From positions 1-64,000 of the forward strand of contig JAJNNY010000080.1 of the NCBI GenBank assembly GCA_022453515.1: a DNA stretch of 64,000 bases. Direction: 5' to 3'. Below the pieces are notes generated by a model. The model had not been told where the DNA came from and made no database searches. It worked only from the letters and a program-made list of their open reading frames with translations. The DNA comes from Astrocystis sublimbata. Its lineage: Eukaryota; Ascomycota; Sordariomycetes; Xylariales; Xylariaceae. Below are positions 1-10,292 of this stretch, piece after piece. How positions within the stretch are numbered: the stretch's first letter is position 1; every line of letters begins with the position of its first letter. The position numbers and the translations under genes are program-made.

Positions 1-1611
1 ATTGAGATGCCTCTCTTCCGAACCCTGCTCGTTGCGTCGACGACCGTTCTTGGACCGGCCCTTGGCCTGTTCGTCTTCTTCGCGGGCCTCGTCATTCTCG
101 GCCCCACCATCAGCATCGGTGGCACTATAGAGGTCAACAAGCTCGTCGATGGCTTCACTGCTGGTGGGATCCTCTGCATTTAACCCTTCAACAATATCTC
201 TAGCGGCCCTTGATCGTTTGGGCGGTGGTTGGAGAACTTGGGTTGGATCAAAAGGCACCACAGTGTCTCTGCTCTCTGCTGCATCGAATGATTTTGGTAG
301 AAACTCTGTGACCGGGCGCACTTTTGAGAGGTCTGGTGGTGGTCTTAGTGGAGGTGGCATGCTTGTGCTAGCCGACGGCAGGCGACGCTCTGGGTCTGCC
401 TCTCCATTTGCCTGGTCCAGCTCATCGCCATCGATATCCGCCAGCACACGCTTTCTCTTTCTTCCACTCTCCTCCCTTTCCTTTTCAGTCTTCTCTTTCC
501 ACTCGTCGGTTGCCTTGTAAAACGAGGGTGGATCATGACGGGACTCGAGAAATTCGCGGTTCAGGAAATTCTCAATGGAGAGGTTGCTGCTTTCGGTGAC
601 GGTGAACTCGCTTAGACGTTGTTCGATTGTGTGGGCGGTGACCTTTACAACATAGACGACTTCTCTGACGGTCCGTCGAAAATTCCACATCCGAGCGGCC
701 ATTAAGAGACAGGCGCCACAAATGCCGGATGGACGGCGGCCCCTGACCATCCAGTCTCGACCCATTCTCTGGCAAAGCCTCGTTGCATCAGCTGCAACAT
801 CCCTGGTGAGGTCGCCGAAATCCAGCTTTTCGGCGAACCGCATCATCAAATCTTCAGGTATGACGGTTCCGACACCATTATTCGAAAAAGAATAGATGCT
901 GCTCAAGTCTTTGAAGACATGACCCAGATCGTAGACATTAATCTGGACAAGTTCGGCAAAATCGATAAGCATTACATCGCATTTACTCTCTCGACGGCAA
1001 GCGGCATAGAGGCAGACGGGAACGACCCTGTTCATACCGCGACCTTGCAACCAGTTCTCGCTGAGACAGAGCTTGAAGATCATGATAGCGGAGTCGATGG
1101 CGCTTTCGCTGACGTTCCTGAGTCGCGACTTGTAACCCCACATCATGTTCTTGGCGTCACGAAGTGTTTTTTCTTTGTTGTCGCCGACTAATCCTCCCAA
1201 TCGTCGAATGCCCGGAGCCATATTCCGAGTTGTGCCCTGATCGGCAGCTACAAAGCTACCCTGCACCATGGCAGCGCCCGAGGAAGTCTCGCCGAAGACG
1301 ACTTCGGAGACAATGTTGGAGCTGTCGATGACACCACCACAGGCGGTACAGCAGCCTTCGTCGACCGGCGCCGAAGGATTAGGACATCGGGGATTGGGAC
1401 ATGTTGAACGGCCCTTGTTGGTAGGACGAGATGCTGGGGGGTGGGAAGGTTCAGAGCTCATGGCGCGCTCCCTCTCCATGCTGGCCCTGTTCAGGACTTG
1501 ATTGATACGAATCATGGAGCCAGCTCCTTTGGGACGTATGCGGAAGCCCTTGGGCCCTTTAGCAGCGGGCCTGGCGGGCTTGATGGGAGGCGCCATGGTG
1601 GGAGGCGCCAT
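1..1611 (-). CDS. BRF1: TFIIIB subunit BRF1 (partial, 3' end off window)
   Basis: Pol III initiation factor that binds TFIIIC and TBP and recruits RNA polymerase III to tRNA and 5S genes. The minus strand is open without introns from the ATG at 1611 to the window edge (537 codons seen). A basic N-terminus is followed by a zinc ribbon with Cys at about residues 71, 76, 88 and 91 (CTACGG). Two cyclin-like repeats follow at about 130-330, with strings such as RRLGGLVGD, LYAACRRES and GRRPSGICGACLLMAAR, typical of Brf1. The visible C-terminal part is acidic and low complexity and should lead to the Brf1 homology blocks outside the window. The start sits in a 15-nt tandem duplication, so a second in-frame ATG lies at 1596. 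It is divergent from the CWF19-like gene. The family call is secure; the 3' end is not seen. Confidence 0.93.
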   Translation of the reverse strand, partial: MAPPTMAPPIKPARPAAKGPKGFRIRPKGAGSMIRINQVLNRASMERERAMSSEPSHPPASRPTNKGRSTCPNPRCPNPSAPVDEGCCTACGGVIDSSNIVSEVVFGETSSGAAMVQGSFVAADQGTTRNMAPGIRRLGGLVGDNKEKTLRDAKNMMWGYKSRLRNVSESAIDSAIMIFKLCLSENWLQGRGMNRVVPVCLYAACRRESKCDVMLIDFAELVQINVYDLGHVFKDLSSIYSFSNNGVGTVIPEDLMMRFAEKLDFGDLTRDVAADATRLCQRMGRDWMVRGRRPSGICGACLLMAARMWNFRRTVREVVYVVKVTAHTIEQRLSEFTVTESSNLSIENFLNREFLESRHDPPSFYKATDEWKEKTEKEREESGRKRKRVLADIDGDELDQANGEADPERRLPSASTSMPPPLRPPPDLSKVRPVTEFLPKSFDAAESRDTVVPFDPTQVLQPPPKRSRAARDIVEGLNAEDPTSSEAIDELVDLYSATDADGGAENDEAREEDEQAKGRSKNGRRRNEQGSEERHLN

Positions 1612-1620
1612 GGTGGGCGG
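1590..1620 (-). repeat. 15-nt tandem duplication spanning the BRF1 start codon
   Basis: On the minus strand the unit CCCACCATGGCGCCT occurs twice in a row. Each copy contains an ATG in strong fungal context, in the same frame. The protein therefore begins MAPPTMAPP. Either ATG can initiate and give proteins differing by five residues. Confidence 0.85.
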
Positions 1621-2386
1621 TGGTAAGTATAAGATACCAACGACACTCACTATAAGGTGAGCGAAGGCGTGTAAGTGATGGACGAATAAGAGTATGGGGC
1701 GCGATATGGTGGTGAGGATGCTTGGGTTGGGGGGAGGGTGTTTCGCATGGTTGCGTTTGGGAGGATGAGTCTGAGGTGAGGTGGTGGGGGGAAAAAGGGA
1801 AAATGGTGTAGTGGTTGTCGCAGTGGCTTTGGGATAATGCGTGGGCACCCGGGCACTTCTGTGGTCCACATTGCTAGCAAAGTTTAGTGCGGCGGTGGGC
1901 GCCTGTAGTGTATCACCCAGTCTTGACCGGAGGGTTCGAGCCTGCCAGAGGTCAAGATTTTACTCGACGACGGTAGATGTACGCCACAACTCAAATGCGA
2001 ATTAGGTCCCAACCGTAAATCAGTCATACGTACACACATGTAAGTAAGGAAGAATATACCTAGTAGTTACATAGTAAAAGGTATAAAGTACATGTAGGTA
2101 GCACCTTTGTTCAGGTGTTGTTTTGATTGGTGTTATCTGAACGTTATTCCATTCACTAGAGATGCCTAGTCATTCCCGTCCACGGTACGTACGTACCCCG
2201 CTAATAGTTCGGTAGGCATAACTGCATAGCTGCATATTTTCGCAGCTGGTAGATGCATACCCAGGTAAGCGTTAACTGGGAAGCTCTGTCGTCATCCCCC
2301 GGCCATTAACTCAGGGTGTCAGGCTCTAACCCATCGCTATTGAATGTTCTTAAACACCTCCAGCCGCACGCTTCACCCTTCGCAAT
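1612..2386. promoter_or_regulatory. Shared upstream region of BRF1 and the CWF19-like gene
   Basis: This 775-bp gap lies between two divergent start codons and must hold both promoters and 5' leaders. It contains GTA/GTAC-rich stretches near 2030-2100 and 2185-2200. I see no further gene. Confidence 0.5.
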
Positions 2387-4546
2387 ATGGACGGCCTTGA
2401 CGAGTTCGAGAAGACACTCGCAGCCGAGAAAGCTGAAAGAGAACACACAACCCGCCATTCAGACGACCGAATCGAGCGCAAACATCGACATCACCATCGA
2501 CGCGACCGCTCTGCCGACCGTGACCGTGACCGTGACCGCGAGCGCGACCGTCACAGGCACAGGCATCACCACCATCATTCGCGCGAAGACGACGAGCATG
2601 GGGAAGATGGACACAGAAACAAGCGATCGCGCCACTCCAAAGATGACGAACGCGACGACCACCACAGCCGGAGGGACCGACACGGACGTAGTCACCGCAG
2701 CGAGAGAGCGACTAGCCATGACGTGCCAAAGGAGAATCGGATGAAAAGCTCAGATGCGAAAGGAGATCTCCCCTTGCCAGATGAAGAGATAGCAGCAGAG
2801 GACCATGCCAACCCCTCCCGTCCCGAACCACTTGCCAGGGACTTGTGGATGATGGCGCCATCCGCCCTCGATATCGACTACACGCAGAAGGGTTCTAAAC
2901 CAGCCAAAGCACCGCCGCCGAAGGACGAGCCGAAGCGGGCAATCCACGCGCGAGAGATGAACGCCCCTCACCTGCAGGGCTTGAACGATGGCAAGACAAC
3001 TGATGAGCTCGAGCTACCTGCCAAGCATGAGGTCAACTACACATTTGGCGACAGTGGGTCGCTATCACGCATGACCAAATTGAATGGCATTTACAGCATG
3101 GCCGAAAAGACAGGACGTACGGTCGAGGAGGTAGCGCTAGATCGGTACGGGAGCCTACGCGAATTCGACGACGCGCGCGAGGAGAAGATCGAGGTAGACC
3201 GGCGCAAAGTCTACGGCGAGGGCTACGTCGGCAAAGAAAAGCCCAGCGGCGAGCTGTTCCAAGAACGGAAACTGGCAGCGGGTGTACATGAAAAACGACG
3301 AGCATCACCACAGCCTTCGGAGCTCGACCAGGGCGCAGTCATATCTGATGATGCTGCCTCCCACCAGCCAACGCAAATGGACCAAACGGCTTTGAATCGC
3401 TTGAAAGCGCAAATGATGAAAGCGAAGCTAAGGAAGGCGCCGAATGCCGCCAAGCTTGAAGCCGAGTACAACCAGGCTGCTGCCGCATTTGTGGCCAAGG
3501 GGCCTGAAGCAGTCGTCCTTAACGTGATGGATAATCGTTTGATGGCAGGCACCCGAGCCGAGGCTAAAGCCGTTGACACCAAGAGAGGTCGCGAAAGGGG
3601 CCTAGTAGAGCAGAACGACGACATGTCGATCGAAGACATGGTTCGCGAAGAGCGGCGCACGCGAGGGCAGACTGGAGGCGAGGGACTTCGCCTTGCCGAA
3701 CGCATCGCCAAAGATGGGAAGTTCGACAACGACCTTGACTACATGGACGAAAATGCCGAGAAGCTGGCGAAGCGTGTGCAAAAGTCGGAGCTCAATCTCA
3801 GGAACGTCGCTGTCAACGAATTCCAGAAGATCAACAAAATTCTCGACAATTGTCAGCTCTGCCACCACGAAGACCGCAACCTGCCGCCCGTGGCGCCCGT
3901 CATCTCGTTGGGCACGAGGGTCTTTCTGACGTTGCCGACGGAGCCAGAGCTGAGCGAGGGCGGGGCTGTCATCGTGCCCATTCAGCACAGGACAAACCTA
4001 CTAGAATGCGACGACGATGAATGGGAAGAGATACGGAATTTCATGAAGTGCCTAACGCGCCTGTACCACGAGCAGGGGAGGGAGGTCGTATTCTACGAGA
4101 ACGCTGCGGCGCCCCAGCGGCACATGCATGCTGCGATGCAGGCAGTGCCCATTCCGTACGAATTGGGGGATACGGCCCCCGCCTTCTTCAAGGAGGCGAT
4201 GCTCTCGGCGGACGAGGAGTGGACGCAGCATAAGAAGATCATTGACACGGGCGCAAGGGCGCGCGACGGTCTGGGGAAGTTGGCGTTCCGCCGGTCCATC
4301 GCGAAGGAGATGCCGTACTTCCATGTCTGGTTCACGCTGGATGGCGGGCTTGGGCATGTCGTGGAAGACTCGAATCGATGGCCCAGGGGTGATCTGTTCG
4401 CTAGAGAGATCTTGGGAGGCATGATAGATGCCGAGCCGGACGTGATCAAGAGACAGGGCAGGTGGCACAAGTCAGATAGTAGGGCGGAGGGGTTCAAGAA
4501 GCGATGGAGGAAGTTTGACTGGACGAGGGTTCTTTCTGATGGTTAA
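2387..4546 (+). CDS. CWF19-like spliceosome-associated protein (CwfJ family)
   Basis: Homologue of S. pombe Cwf19 and yeast Drn1, nuclear proteins acting with the spliceosome and lariat-debranching machinery. Intronless, 719 residues. The N-terminal third is charged, with Arg-Asp/Arg-His repeats (about residues 35-65) encoded by repeated gaccgt/cacagg units, as in many splicing factors. The C-terminal half carries CwfJ C-terminal domain 1 (about 480-610), starting near DNCQLCHHED and containing the HIT-like string QRHMHAAMQAVPIP with His579 and His581. CwfJ domain 2 follows (about 620-716) with FHVWFTLDGGLGHVVED. The start at 2387 is the first ATG giving an uninterrupted frame; a longer upstream frame overlaps but is not conserved in type. 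The assignment is clear at family level; metazoan proteins of this family are called CWF19L1/L2. Confidence 0.92.
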   Translation: MDGLDEFEKTLAAEKAEREHTTRHSDDRIERKHRHHHRRDRSADRDRDRDRERDRHRHRHHHHHSREDDEHGEDGHRNKRSRHSKDDERDDHHSRRDRHGRSHRSERATSHDVPKENRMKSSDAKGDLPLPDEEIAAEDHANPSRPEPLARDLWMMAPSALDIDYTQKGSKPAKAPPPKDEPKRAIHAREMNAPHLQGLNDGKTTDELELPAKHEVNYTFGDSGSLSRMTKLNGIYSMAEKTGRTVEEVALDRYGSLREFDDAREEKIEVDRRKVYGEGYVGKEKPSGELFQERKLAAGVHEKRRASPQPSELDQGAVISDDAASHQPTQMDQTALNRLKAQMMKAKLRKAPNAAKLEAEYNQAAAAFVAKGPEAVVLNVMDNRLMAGTRAEAKAVDTKRGRERGLVEQNDDMSIEDMVREERRTRGQTGGEGLRLAERIAKDGKFDNDLDYMDENAEKLAKRVQKSELNLRNVAVNEFQKINKILDNCQLCHHEDRNLPPVAPVISLGTRVFLTLPTEPELSEGGAVIVPIQHRTNLLECDDDEWEEIRNFMKCLTRLYHEQGREVVFYENAAAPQRHMHAAMQAVPIPYELGDTAPAFFKEAMLSADEEWTQHKKIIDTGARARDGLGKLAFRRSIAKEMPYFHVWFTLDGGLGHVVEDSNRWPRGDLFAREILGGMIDAEPDVIKRQGRWHKSDSRAEGFKKRWRKFDWTRVLSDG

Positions 4547-5589
4547 GGGGAGGTCCAGCGTGTCTAATCTCGTATCTTAAGCCACGAGAGCAACGGGGAT
4601 TGGTGTTCCACTCCATCTTCCAGTTGATGCGAAATCTAGCTAGAACAGGTTATGAGGTATGGAACAATAATGTTAGTCACAACTGAGCGTCATGTCGCGA
4701 CGGCGGCGTCAGCGAATGTCTATTGTTTGTCTTGCTGGCAACACATAGAGTCACTAGCTGCATGTATGACACTCTAGATCGATTCCAAGTACTTCCTGGA
4801 AGCTACACAAAAACATGGGGATTGGTGGGCCTGTGTTCGAGTACCAACCACCTGCATCCAGGTAGGTACATGTAAGTATGTACCTATTGTAACAGTCCTA
4901 GTCCCTCTGAGCTGTTTACCCAAAATGGAACGCCTGGAGGCAAGCCAGAGACGCTGATAGGTCGTCGGGGCAGGTGCCAGTACAGTGCCCGTACAGCTAG
5001 GTAGGCGAGGTAGGTAGCTCGGCACTCATAACCCCCACATCCCGTCGTGACATCTGCCCCCTCATCCATTCAGTTGGAAGCTGCAGCTGAGCGAGACACC
5101 ACACCCATCAACTGGAAACACACCTCCCGAGCCAACGAGGTCCTCTTTTAACTGCCCATCCATCATCTATCTACACCGACCCAACAACATCATCACTTCT
5201 TATCCCACATACTCATTTCGATCCGACTGACCCATCAATCCTATCATTTGTAGATGGAGGAGAAAATCCCAAAGGGATTTCCCAGAGGGTACCGAGAGAA
5301 AATCCCAAAGCCATTTCCCAGAGGGTACCGAAACACTTATCCTAGAGTTCCCTTTGCAGTTAAAGATACCTACCGAGGCTACACCTCCTTCTCCGAACTC
5401 ATCCCAGGTCTTAGCCTGCCAGTTGTTGCCCCTCCTCCCGAGCCTCCGACGATCAACAGATCGAACTACCCCTCCATCACTCACTCGCAACTCCACCCCA
5501 ACCCGTCGCCACCTGTGACCCAACCGGAATTCGCTCCTCAAAGATTTGATCCTGAAAAAAAGAAGCGAGCGAAGGCGCGACTGAACAGA
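4547..5589. other. Intergenic region and 5' leader of the E2 gene
   Basis: It holds the 3' flank of the CWF19-like gene and the promoter and leader of the E2 gene. Apart from the 36-nt tandem repeat at 5263-5334 and GTA-type microsatellite tracts near 4860-4880, I see nothing. A frame starting at ATG 5254 is open and in phase with the E2 start (see findings). Confidence 0.5.
5263..5334 (+). repeat. 36-nt tandem repeat, two copies, with palindromic core
   Basis: Two adjacent 36-nt units start at 5263 and 5299 and differ at a few bases. The first unit contains the palindrome AAATCCC-AAA-GGGATTT. Each unit ends with an AGAGGGTACCGA segment. In the frame of ATG 5254 the units encode 12-residue repeats (KIPKGFPRGYRE-like). 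They lie 255 bp or more upstream of the preferred E2 start codon. Confidence 0.85.
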
Positions 5590-6266
5590 ATGTCGTCCAC
5601 GAAACGTATTACAAAGGTAAATTCTCCATCATATCCGCGAACACATACCTTCGTACATACATACATACCTAGGCAGCACGACCAATCCCATCTTCCAGCC
5701 AAACCGCCCCAGCATCCAACCCTCCATCTCCAACCCCCCAGCCCCATCTATCTACCTACCTACCTACCAACATATCCGCCAAGGCAAACCCGACCCGACA
5801 TGACATACCCACTAACTCGCCCCAGGAACTCGAAGAGTGCATGGCCTCTCCCGTCGCCGACATGACAATCGCGCTCGTGTCCGAGTCGGACCTGTACAAG
5901 TGGGCCGTGACCATGCCCGGGCCGCCCGGGACGTGCTACGCGGGCGGCACCTTCAACCTGACCATCACGCTGCCGCGCGAGTACCCCTTCCAGCCGCCTA
6001 AGCTGAACTTCGCCACCCGCATCTACCACCCCAACGTGACCGACGACTCGCTCGGCAACGTCTGCCTCGGCATGCTCAAGCCCGAGACCTGGAAGCCCGC
6101 GGGCCGCATAAAGGCCGTCCTCGTCGCCGTCCGCCAGCTGCTCGTCGAGCCCAACCCGGACGATCCCCTCGAGAACGGAATTGCCGAGCTGTTCCGCAGT
6201 AACCGCCCCGAGTTCGAGAAGAATGCCAAGAGTTACGTCCAGAGATACGCCGGGGGAAAGCCCTGA
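5590..6266 (+). CDS. Ubiquitin-conjugating enzyme E2, UBE2L3/UbcH7-like
   Basis: E2 enzyme that accepts ubiquitin (or a related modifier) on a catalytic cysteine and passes it to an E3 or substrate. Exons 5590..5616 and 5826..6266 give 155 residues, close to human UBE2L3 (154). The first nine residues MSSTKRITK join in phase to ELEECMASP across a 209-nt intron (GTAAAT...CAG). The UBC fold is complete: YPFQPPKLNF, the IYHPN motif, active-site Cys89 in GNVCLGML, and ETWKPAGRIKAVL. That last string resembles the UBE2L3 segment ENWKPATKTDQV rather than UBC4 or UBC2. The intron contains a CTAC microsatellite near 5749-5768. An in-frame ATG at 5254 could add 112 residues but these lack E2 similarity. 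The exact substrate pathway cannot be read from sequence. Confidence 0.9.
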
Positions 6267-7457
6267 GGTGGAGTAGGTGATTGATTGGTCGATTGATCGA
6301 TTCGATTTGAGGTCCGCCGTCCGCCTGTCATATTGGGCTTACGGGGAAAGGAGAGAGAGAGTACACAGATGCAGAAATGGAGAGAAAGAGAGTGGTACAC
6401 GGATACAGATACAAATACGGATACGGACGAACAAATAATAGGAGGACAAGGCGAATATATGCTTTATCTGGTTCCCGCTCGCTACGTCCTCTGCTCTCAT
6501 CCTTGGGGCAAGATGTGCGAGAGACTATGCGAGCGGTGATGCTACAGCGTGGCCTAGGAGTAACAACAGACCTTCTTCGGTAGAACAGCGCATGGGCTTT
6601 TCGCAAGGCATAAATAGCGATATGCTGTTTATGCCGAACTGGATTGGTTGGAAGAAGTTTACGAGGGGTATACGAGAATACATTTCCATCATCAGGTAGA
6701 AACAGCGATGACTAATTTCATTCTTCCCGAACTCAGAAGACGGGTGTGTTTCAAACCATCCGCTGTTCCTTATGCGTAGACTCAACTTTCTTAGCCGTGT
6801 TTAGCCACGCTCGCCAATGACCAGTTAGGCTGTCATACACATGGCTACGCAAACTCAATATCGCAGCGAGTATAGACTGAAGCACCCAAGTGGCTTTTGT
6901 TCAAAGATATTGTCTTATAACTAACTTTATCTCGCCATTCGTCACGTTGGCTCGTAGTTTGTTTGGCTGAATAGTGACTAACGATATGTGTTCCCGCCCC
7001 AACCAACACCTTGCGCCTTTTCACAGTAATGCTGATGATGCGTAATGCTAGTTTAGTGCCCAGCCAGCCCTCTTTTCCGTCTTGTGGCCCAAATGCAAGA
7101 ATGCGTCCAACGTCAATGCGCTCGCGTGCAGAACCTTTTTGTTGTGCAGGTCCATTGCTGCCGCTGTAAGCTTTCTCCACGCCGATGCCGATGCCGATGC
7201 ACTTTCTTTATAAATTACACTTAATTCCCGAGGATTGATGCCACACATTGGATCTTCCAGCGACCCTAGTTTTGTTTCTCGAGCGAGTTGCCCCTGATCG
7301 TTACATCGTGATATCTCATTAAATTAAGACAAAGAAAAGAAGACAGGAATGAAGAAAAAAAAACTCCACAGCGTTATATGGGAAGATACAGAATGAAAGA
7401 TAGTATGCCGTTTGTGGCTCAGTGCAGGAGACTTGGAGACTGGTTTGACTGGGAAAA
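6267..7457. other. Convergent intergenic region between E2 and TBC genes
   Basis: This 1.19-kb stretch separates two convergent genes and should hold both 3' UTRs and terminators. A short (GCCGAT)n run lies at about 7180-7200. Frames here are short and overlap on both strands; I support no gene. Confidence 0.5.
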
Positions 7458-10292
7458 TCACGTGGCTTTTCGGTTGAACAACGTGCCTTTCCTGGAGCCT
7501 CCATCAGTCTCTGCTGCTAGGAGTTTGGGTTCACCAGCGAGCTTCTCCTTCTCTGCCTTGACGTGTTTGCGCCGTTCAGTGCGCTTTTGCTCGATGGTTT
7601 CTTGGCTGAGATGACCAAACCCATTGCGCCGCTTGAAACAAGCTTCCATGAGGGCATTGGCGTCAATGAGCTTCCGAGGTATTGTTTGTACAACCTGGAA
7701 TATTTCCATTGGATCTCCCACTTTTCGTATTTCGGCCTCGCCCAACTTGAAAACAGTCAGTGCAATGCGGAATAATGTTTTGGAGCCTTCGTAGAAGAAG
7801 ACGTCCCACACACGCAAAGTACTCTCGATCGGTAACGTTCCAATGAAGCAGCTCATGAACCAGGCTGTCATGCAGAGGGTAATTGGGGGGAGTCGAGTCG
7901 TGAGTTCAACCCTCTGTCTGTGACGTCGACTTTTCGGCCGTACCACGTCTGTGCCATCGAGCTCGCCACCAATTTTTGCCCATACATGAGGCATCGTATC
8001 TCGAATGGACGACATCAGCACGCCCAGGTCTACATTCGCCCCTTCAAGACTCATCTCGTGCGTCCCGGGGAGATAGACCCTGGTGATAATGTTGAGTAGC
8101 CAGAAAGCGTTCTCTTCTGTTTCAACAAAGAGCAGTAGGAGCCCAGCCAGGAAGTTGAGTGACTGACAGTATCCGATGCGAGGATTGTAAATAGCGAAGG
8201 CGTGGAGAACCCGACGCAACGAAGAGATCATGGCCGATTCACCTGGTATAGCGGAATCCCTAGCTGAGCCTATCACCGTTTGCTGACTATTGCGCATCGA
8301 TACATCGTCCTGCTCCGGTTCACTGTGATTTGCTGCTGAACGAAACCTAATATTGTCCGGAAACGTACGGTGCAGATCTCGCTCAATGGCTTCAGCATCG
8401 ACTTCTTTCACTTGGCGGTCTAGGAGGTCGTCGTATAGACCTGCATGCTTCGCCACAATGGCAGGTCCGCCTGCATAGTAGAACCAGGCGGCTCCCCTCC
8501 AATCCGGCGGAATGCCCTTACGAACGAACCGCTTAGCTTTAGCCGAATGTTGAGGAAATCGGTTGGGAGAGTCCGTCATAAGATCGTTATCTTTCAGGAA
8601 TGCCGTCCACTTCTTGCGACGTCGGGCGAGGTACGGAGAATATTCCTTGTCCCAACGATCATACTGTTCGCAGGTAATATACTGGTTAGCCTTTTTGAAA
8701 CCGTATCGATCACGCTCGTCTTCTTTGGTAGTCGTCAGATTGGTATCGTGACGGCTTGGAGGCGACGGAACAAAATCTGGAGTCGAATTGGGTTGTTTAG
8801 GCTCGGGCCCAGGCTTGTCAAGTAATTCATCGCCTCTGGTAGTGTTCTCAGAGGGAGTTTGTTTGTGATTCGACATGTGGAAAATGGCAGCTGAGTCGCG
8901 CACAAGTGGGCCATCACTCGCAAAAACGAAAGGTGGTTCCGGGATGGTAGCAGCAACTTCAGTCATAATATCCAGCTCCGTAGCCCCTCCGTTGCTCATC
9001 TCTGGTACCCCCACCGCAACGTACATTTCGTCCGGTTCGTCATCATCATCTGGCCCTGAATCATCGTCGAAACCCTTATCGTACAATCCCAGAACATCGT
9101 CGACACTGAGACTGTCATCCACGTTTCCGTATACAGATGTCACTGAACTGCTCTTTGTCAAGACGCTGCTTCTCTCAGTTGTTAGTGTGCCTTGGGCAGT
9201 CGAATCGGTGAGCTGGGATCGGTAACTGGATCTCAGTTGATCGTTAGGCAGCGAGGCCATGCGAGGTATGGGATCCCTAACAAAGCCGAGCCCATTACCC
9301 TCGGCCCGGCCGTACGAGACAGGAGGGCGCGCAGGTGGAGGGTGAGGCTGCCGAGGCCCAACACGTAGGACATCACGGTGTGAATCATGTGACGGCCGAA
9401 CAGGCACGGAACCAAACGTAGAGGTAGACTTCATGGAAGAAATGGACGGGCCACGAGATCGGGGCCATGGGCCAACATGTGGGTTCATGGGATCGTGTAA
9501 ACTAGAGTCATGCGGCTGCGATGGTGTTCTCAGCTGCGGACTATCGGGATGAGCTCGCTTGATACTTGCCACACGAGGCCGTGAAAAGTTCTCAACGGGC
9601 ATGGGGCTGTGGGCGGTGTTTGTTTTGACTGTGGGCGCTGTAGGTAAAACAGGGAACGCATTTTGAGTCTCCGATGCGACTGAATCAATACTTCGATGCG
9701 ATTCGTTGGCTGAATGGGACGATTCATTGGTAAAACTGACGGCCACGGGCGAGCTAGGCGCAGATGTGGGGTTGTAGGCGGCGCCTTGGTTCATCGGGAC
9801 AGCCGAGTCCCATCGTAAGGAACTGGATGGCGAGGGTATACGTCGAGAAGGGGTGGGACTGTCTCGCAGGTAGGCCGCACGCGCGCGCGGATCGCGGCTC
9901 TGGTTGTTCGTCGCGTAAGTAGGCGTAGCTGGGGAATGGGGAGCCTGGTTGTATCGTTGGTCATATGAATGACCGCCCCAGTCGTGTCGGGGTGCCGGGT
10001 GCGAGGAGAAGGAATACGCCGGCGAAGGAGGCGGCAGGGTAGGACTTCTGGTGTCCTGCCGATAATTTGTATGGTTCAAAGCCCAGTCCCTGGTGGCGGG
10101 ATGTGCGGCTTCTCTGGTGTTCAAGCTCTGCTCTCGCCGGGGAAAGCGGACCGGCCCATCACCCGAGGTCAGCACTACACCAGAATCAGAATCTGCAATG
10201 TGGTCATCGGCACGCCCGCTAGGATGTCGGCCTAGGGGGTTCACAGGCATGTCGTCCGGGTGCCCAACAAGGGCCATTGTTCTTTTCGACAT
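7458..10292 (-). CDS. TBC-domain Rab GTPase-activating protein
   Basis: Predicted GAP that accelerates GTP hydrolysis by Rab proteins in vesicle traffic. The frame from ATG 10292 encodes 944 residues. The first 550 or so are Ser/Pro-rich and probably disordered, with an acidic patch (DDDSGPDDDDEPDE). A TBC domain follows at about 590-880. Both catalytic fingers are visible: the arginine finger Arg642 in IERDLHRTFPDN (IxxDxxR) and the glutamine finger Gln710 in YCQSLNFLAG (YxQ). A basic tail follows (EQKRTERRKHVKAEKEK). The frame is open a further 14 codons upstream without an ATG before a TGA, so an upstream coding exon joined near an AG at about 10382 is possible. The target Rab is unknown; general similarity is to the Msb3/Gyp group. 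Confidence 0.88.
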   Translation of the reverse strand: MSKRTMALVGHPDDMPVNPLGRHPSGRADDHIADSDSGVVLTSGDGPVRFPRREQSLNTREAAHPATRDWALNHTNYRQDTRSPTLPPPSPAYSFSSHPAPRHDWGGHSYDQRYNQAPHSPATPTYATNNQSRDPRARAAYLRDSPTPSRRIPSPSSSLRWDSAVPMNQGAAYNPTSAPSSPVAVSFTNESSHSANESHRSIDSVASETQNAFPVLPTAPTVKTNTAHSPMPVENFSRPRVASIKRAHPDSPQLRTPSQPHDSSLHDPMNPHVGPWPRSRGPSISSMKSTSTFGSVPVRPSHDSHRDVLRVGPRQPHPPPARPPVSYGRAEGNGLGFVRDPIPRMASLPNDQLRSSYRSQLTDSTAQGTLTTERSSVLTKSSSVTSVYGNVDDSLSVDDVLGLYDKGFDDDSGPDDDDEPDEMYVAVGVPEMSNGGATELDIMTEVAATIPEPPFVFASDGPLVRDSAAIFHMSNHKQTPSENTTRGDELLDKPGPEPKQPNSTPDFVPSPPSRHDTNLTTTKEDERDRYGFKKANQYITCEQYDRWDKEYSPYLARRRKKWTAFLKDNDLMTDSPNRFPQHSAKAKRFVRKGIPPDWRGAAWFYYAGGPAIVAKHAGLYDDLLDRQVKEVDAEAIERDLHRTFPDNIRFRSAANHSEPEQDDVSMRNSQQTVIGSARDSAIPGESAMISSLRRVLHAFAIYNPRIGYCQSLNFLAGLLLLFVETEENAFWLLNIITRVYLPGTHEMSLEGANVDLGVLMSSIRDTMPHVWAKIGGELDGTDVVRPKSRRHRQRVELTTRLPPITLCMTAWFMSCFIGTLPIESTLRVWDVFFYEGSKTLFRIALTVFKLGEAEIRKVGDPMEIFQVVQTIPRKLIDANALMEACFKRRNGFGHLSQETIEQKRTERRKHVKAEKEKLAGEPKLLAAETDGGSRKGTLFNRKAT

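Noticed and set aside
1900..1975. GGTTCGAGCC string resembling a tRNA B box
   Set aside because: No acceptor, D or anticodon arm can be folded around it and no T-run follows.
2316..2744. 142-codon Thr-rich frame overlapping the start of the CWF19-like gene
   Set aside because: It is an out-of-frame reading of the RD/RH repeat region of that gene; low complexity and no conservation features.
6845..7248. 111-codon minus-strand frame between the E2 and TBC genes
   Set aside because: Sits in the convergent 3' region, no recognisable motif, composition not coding-like.
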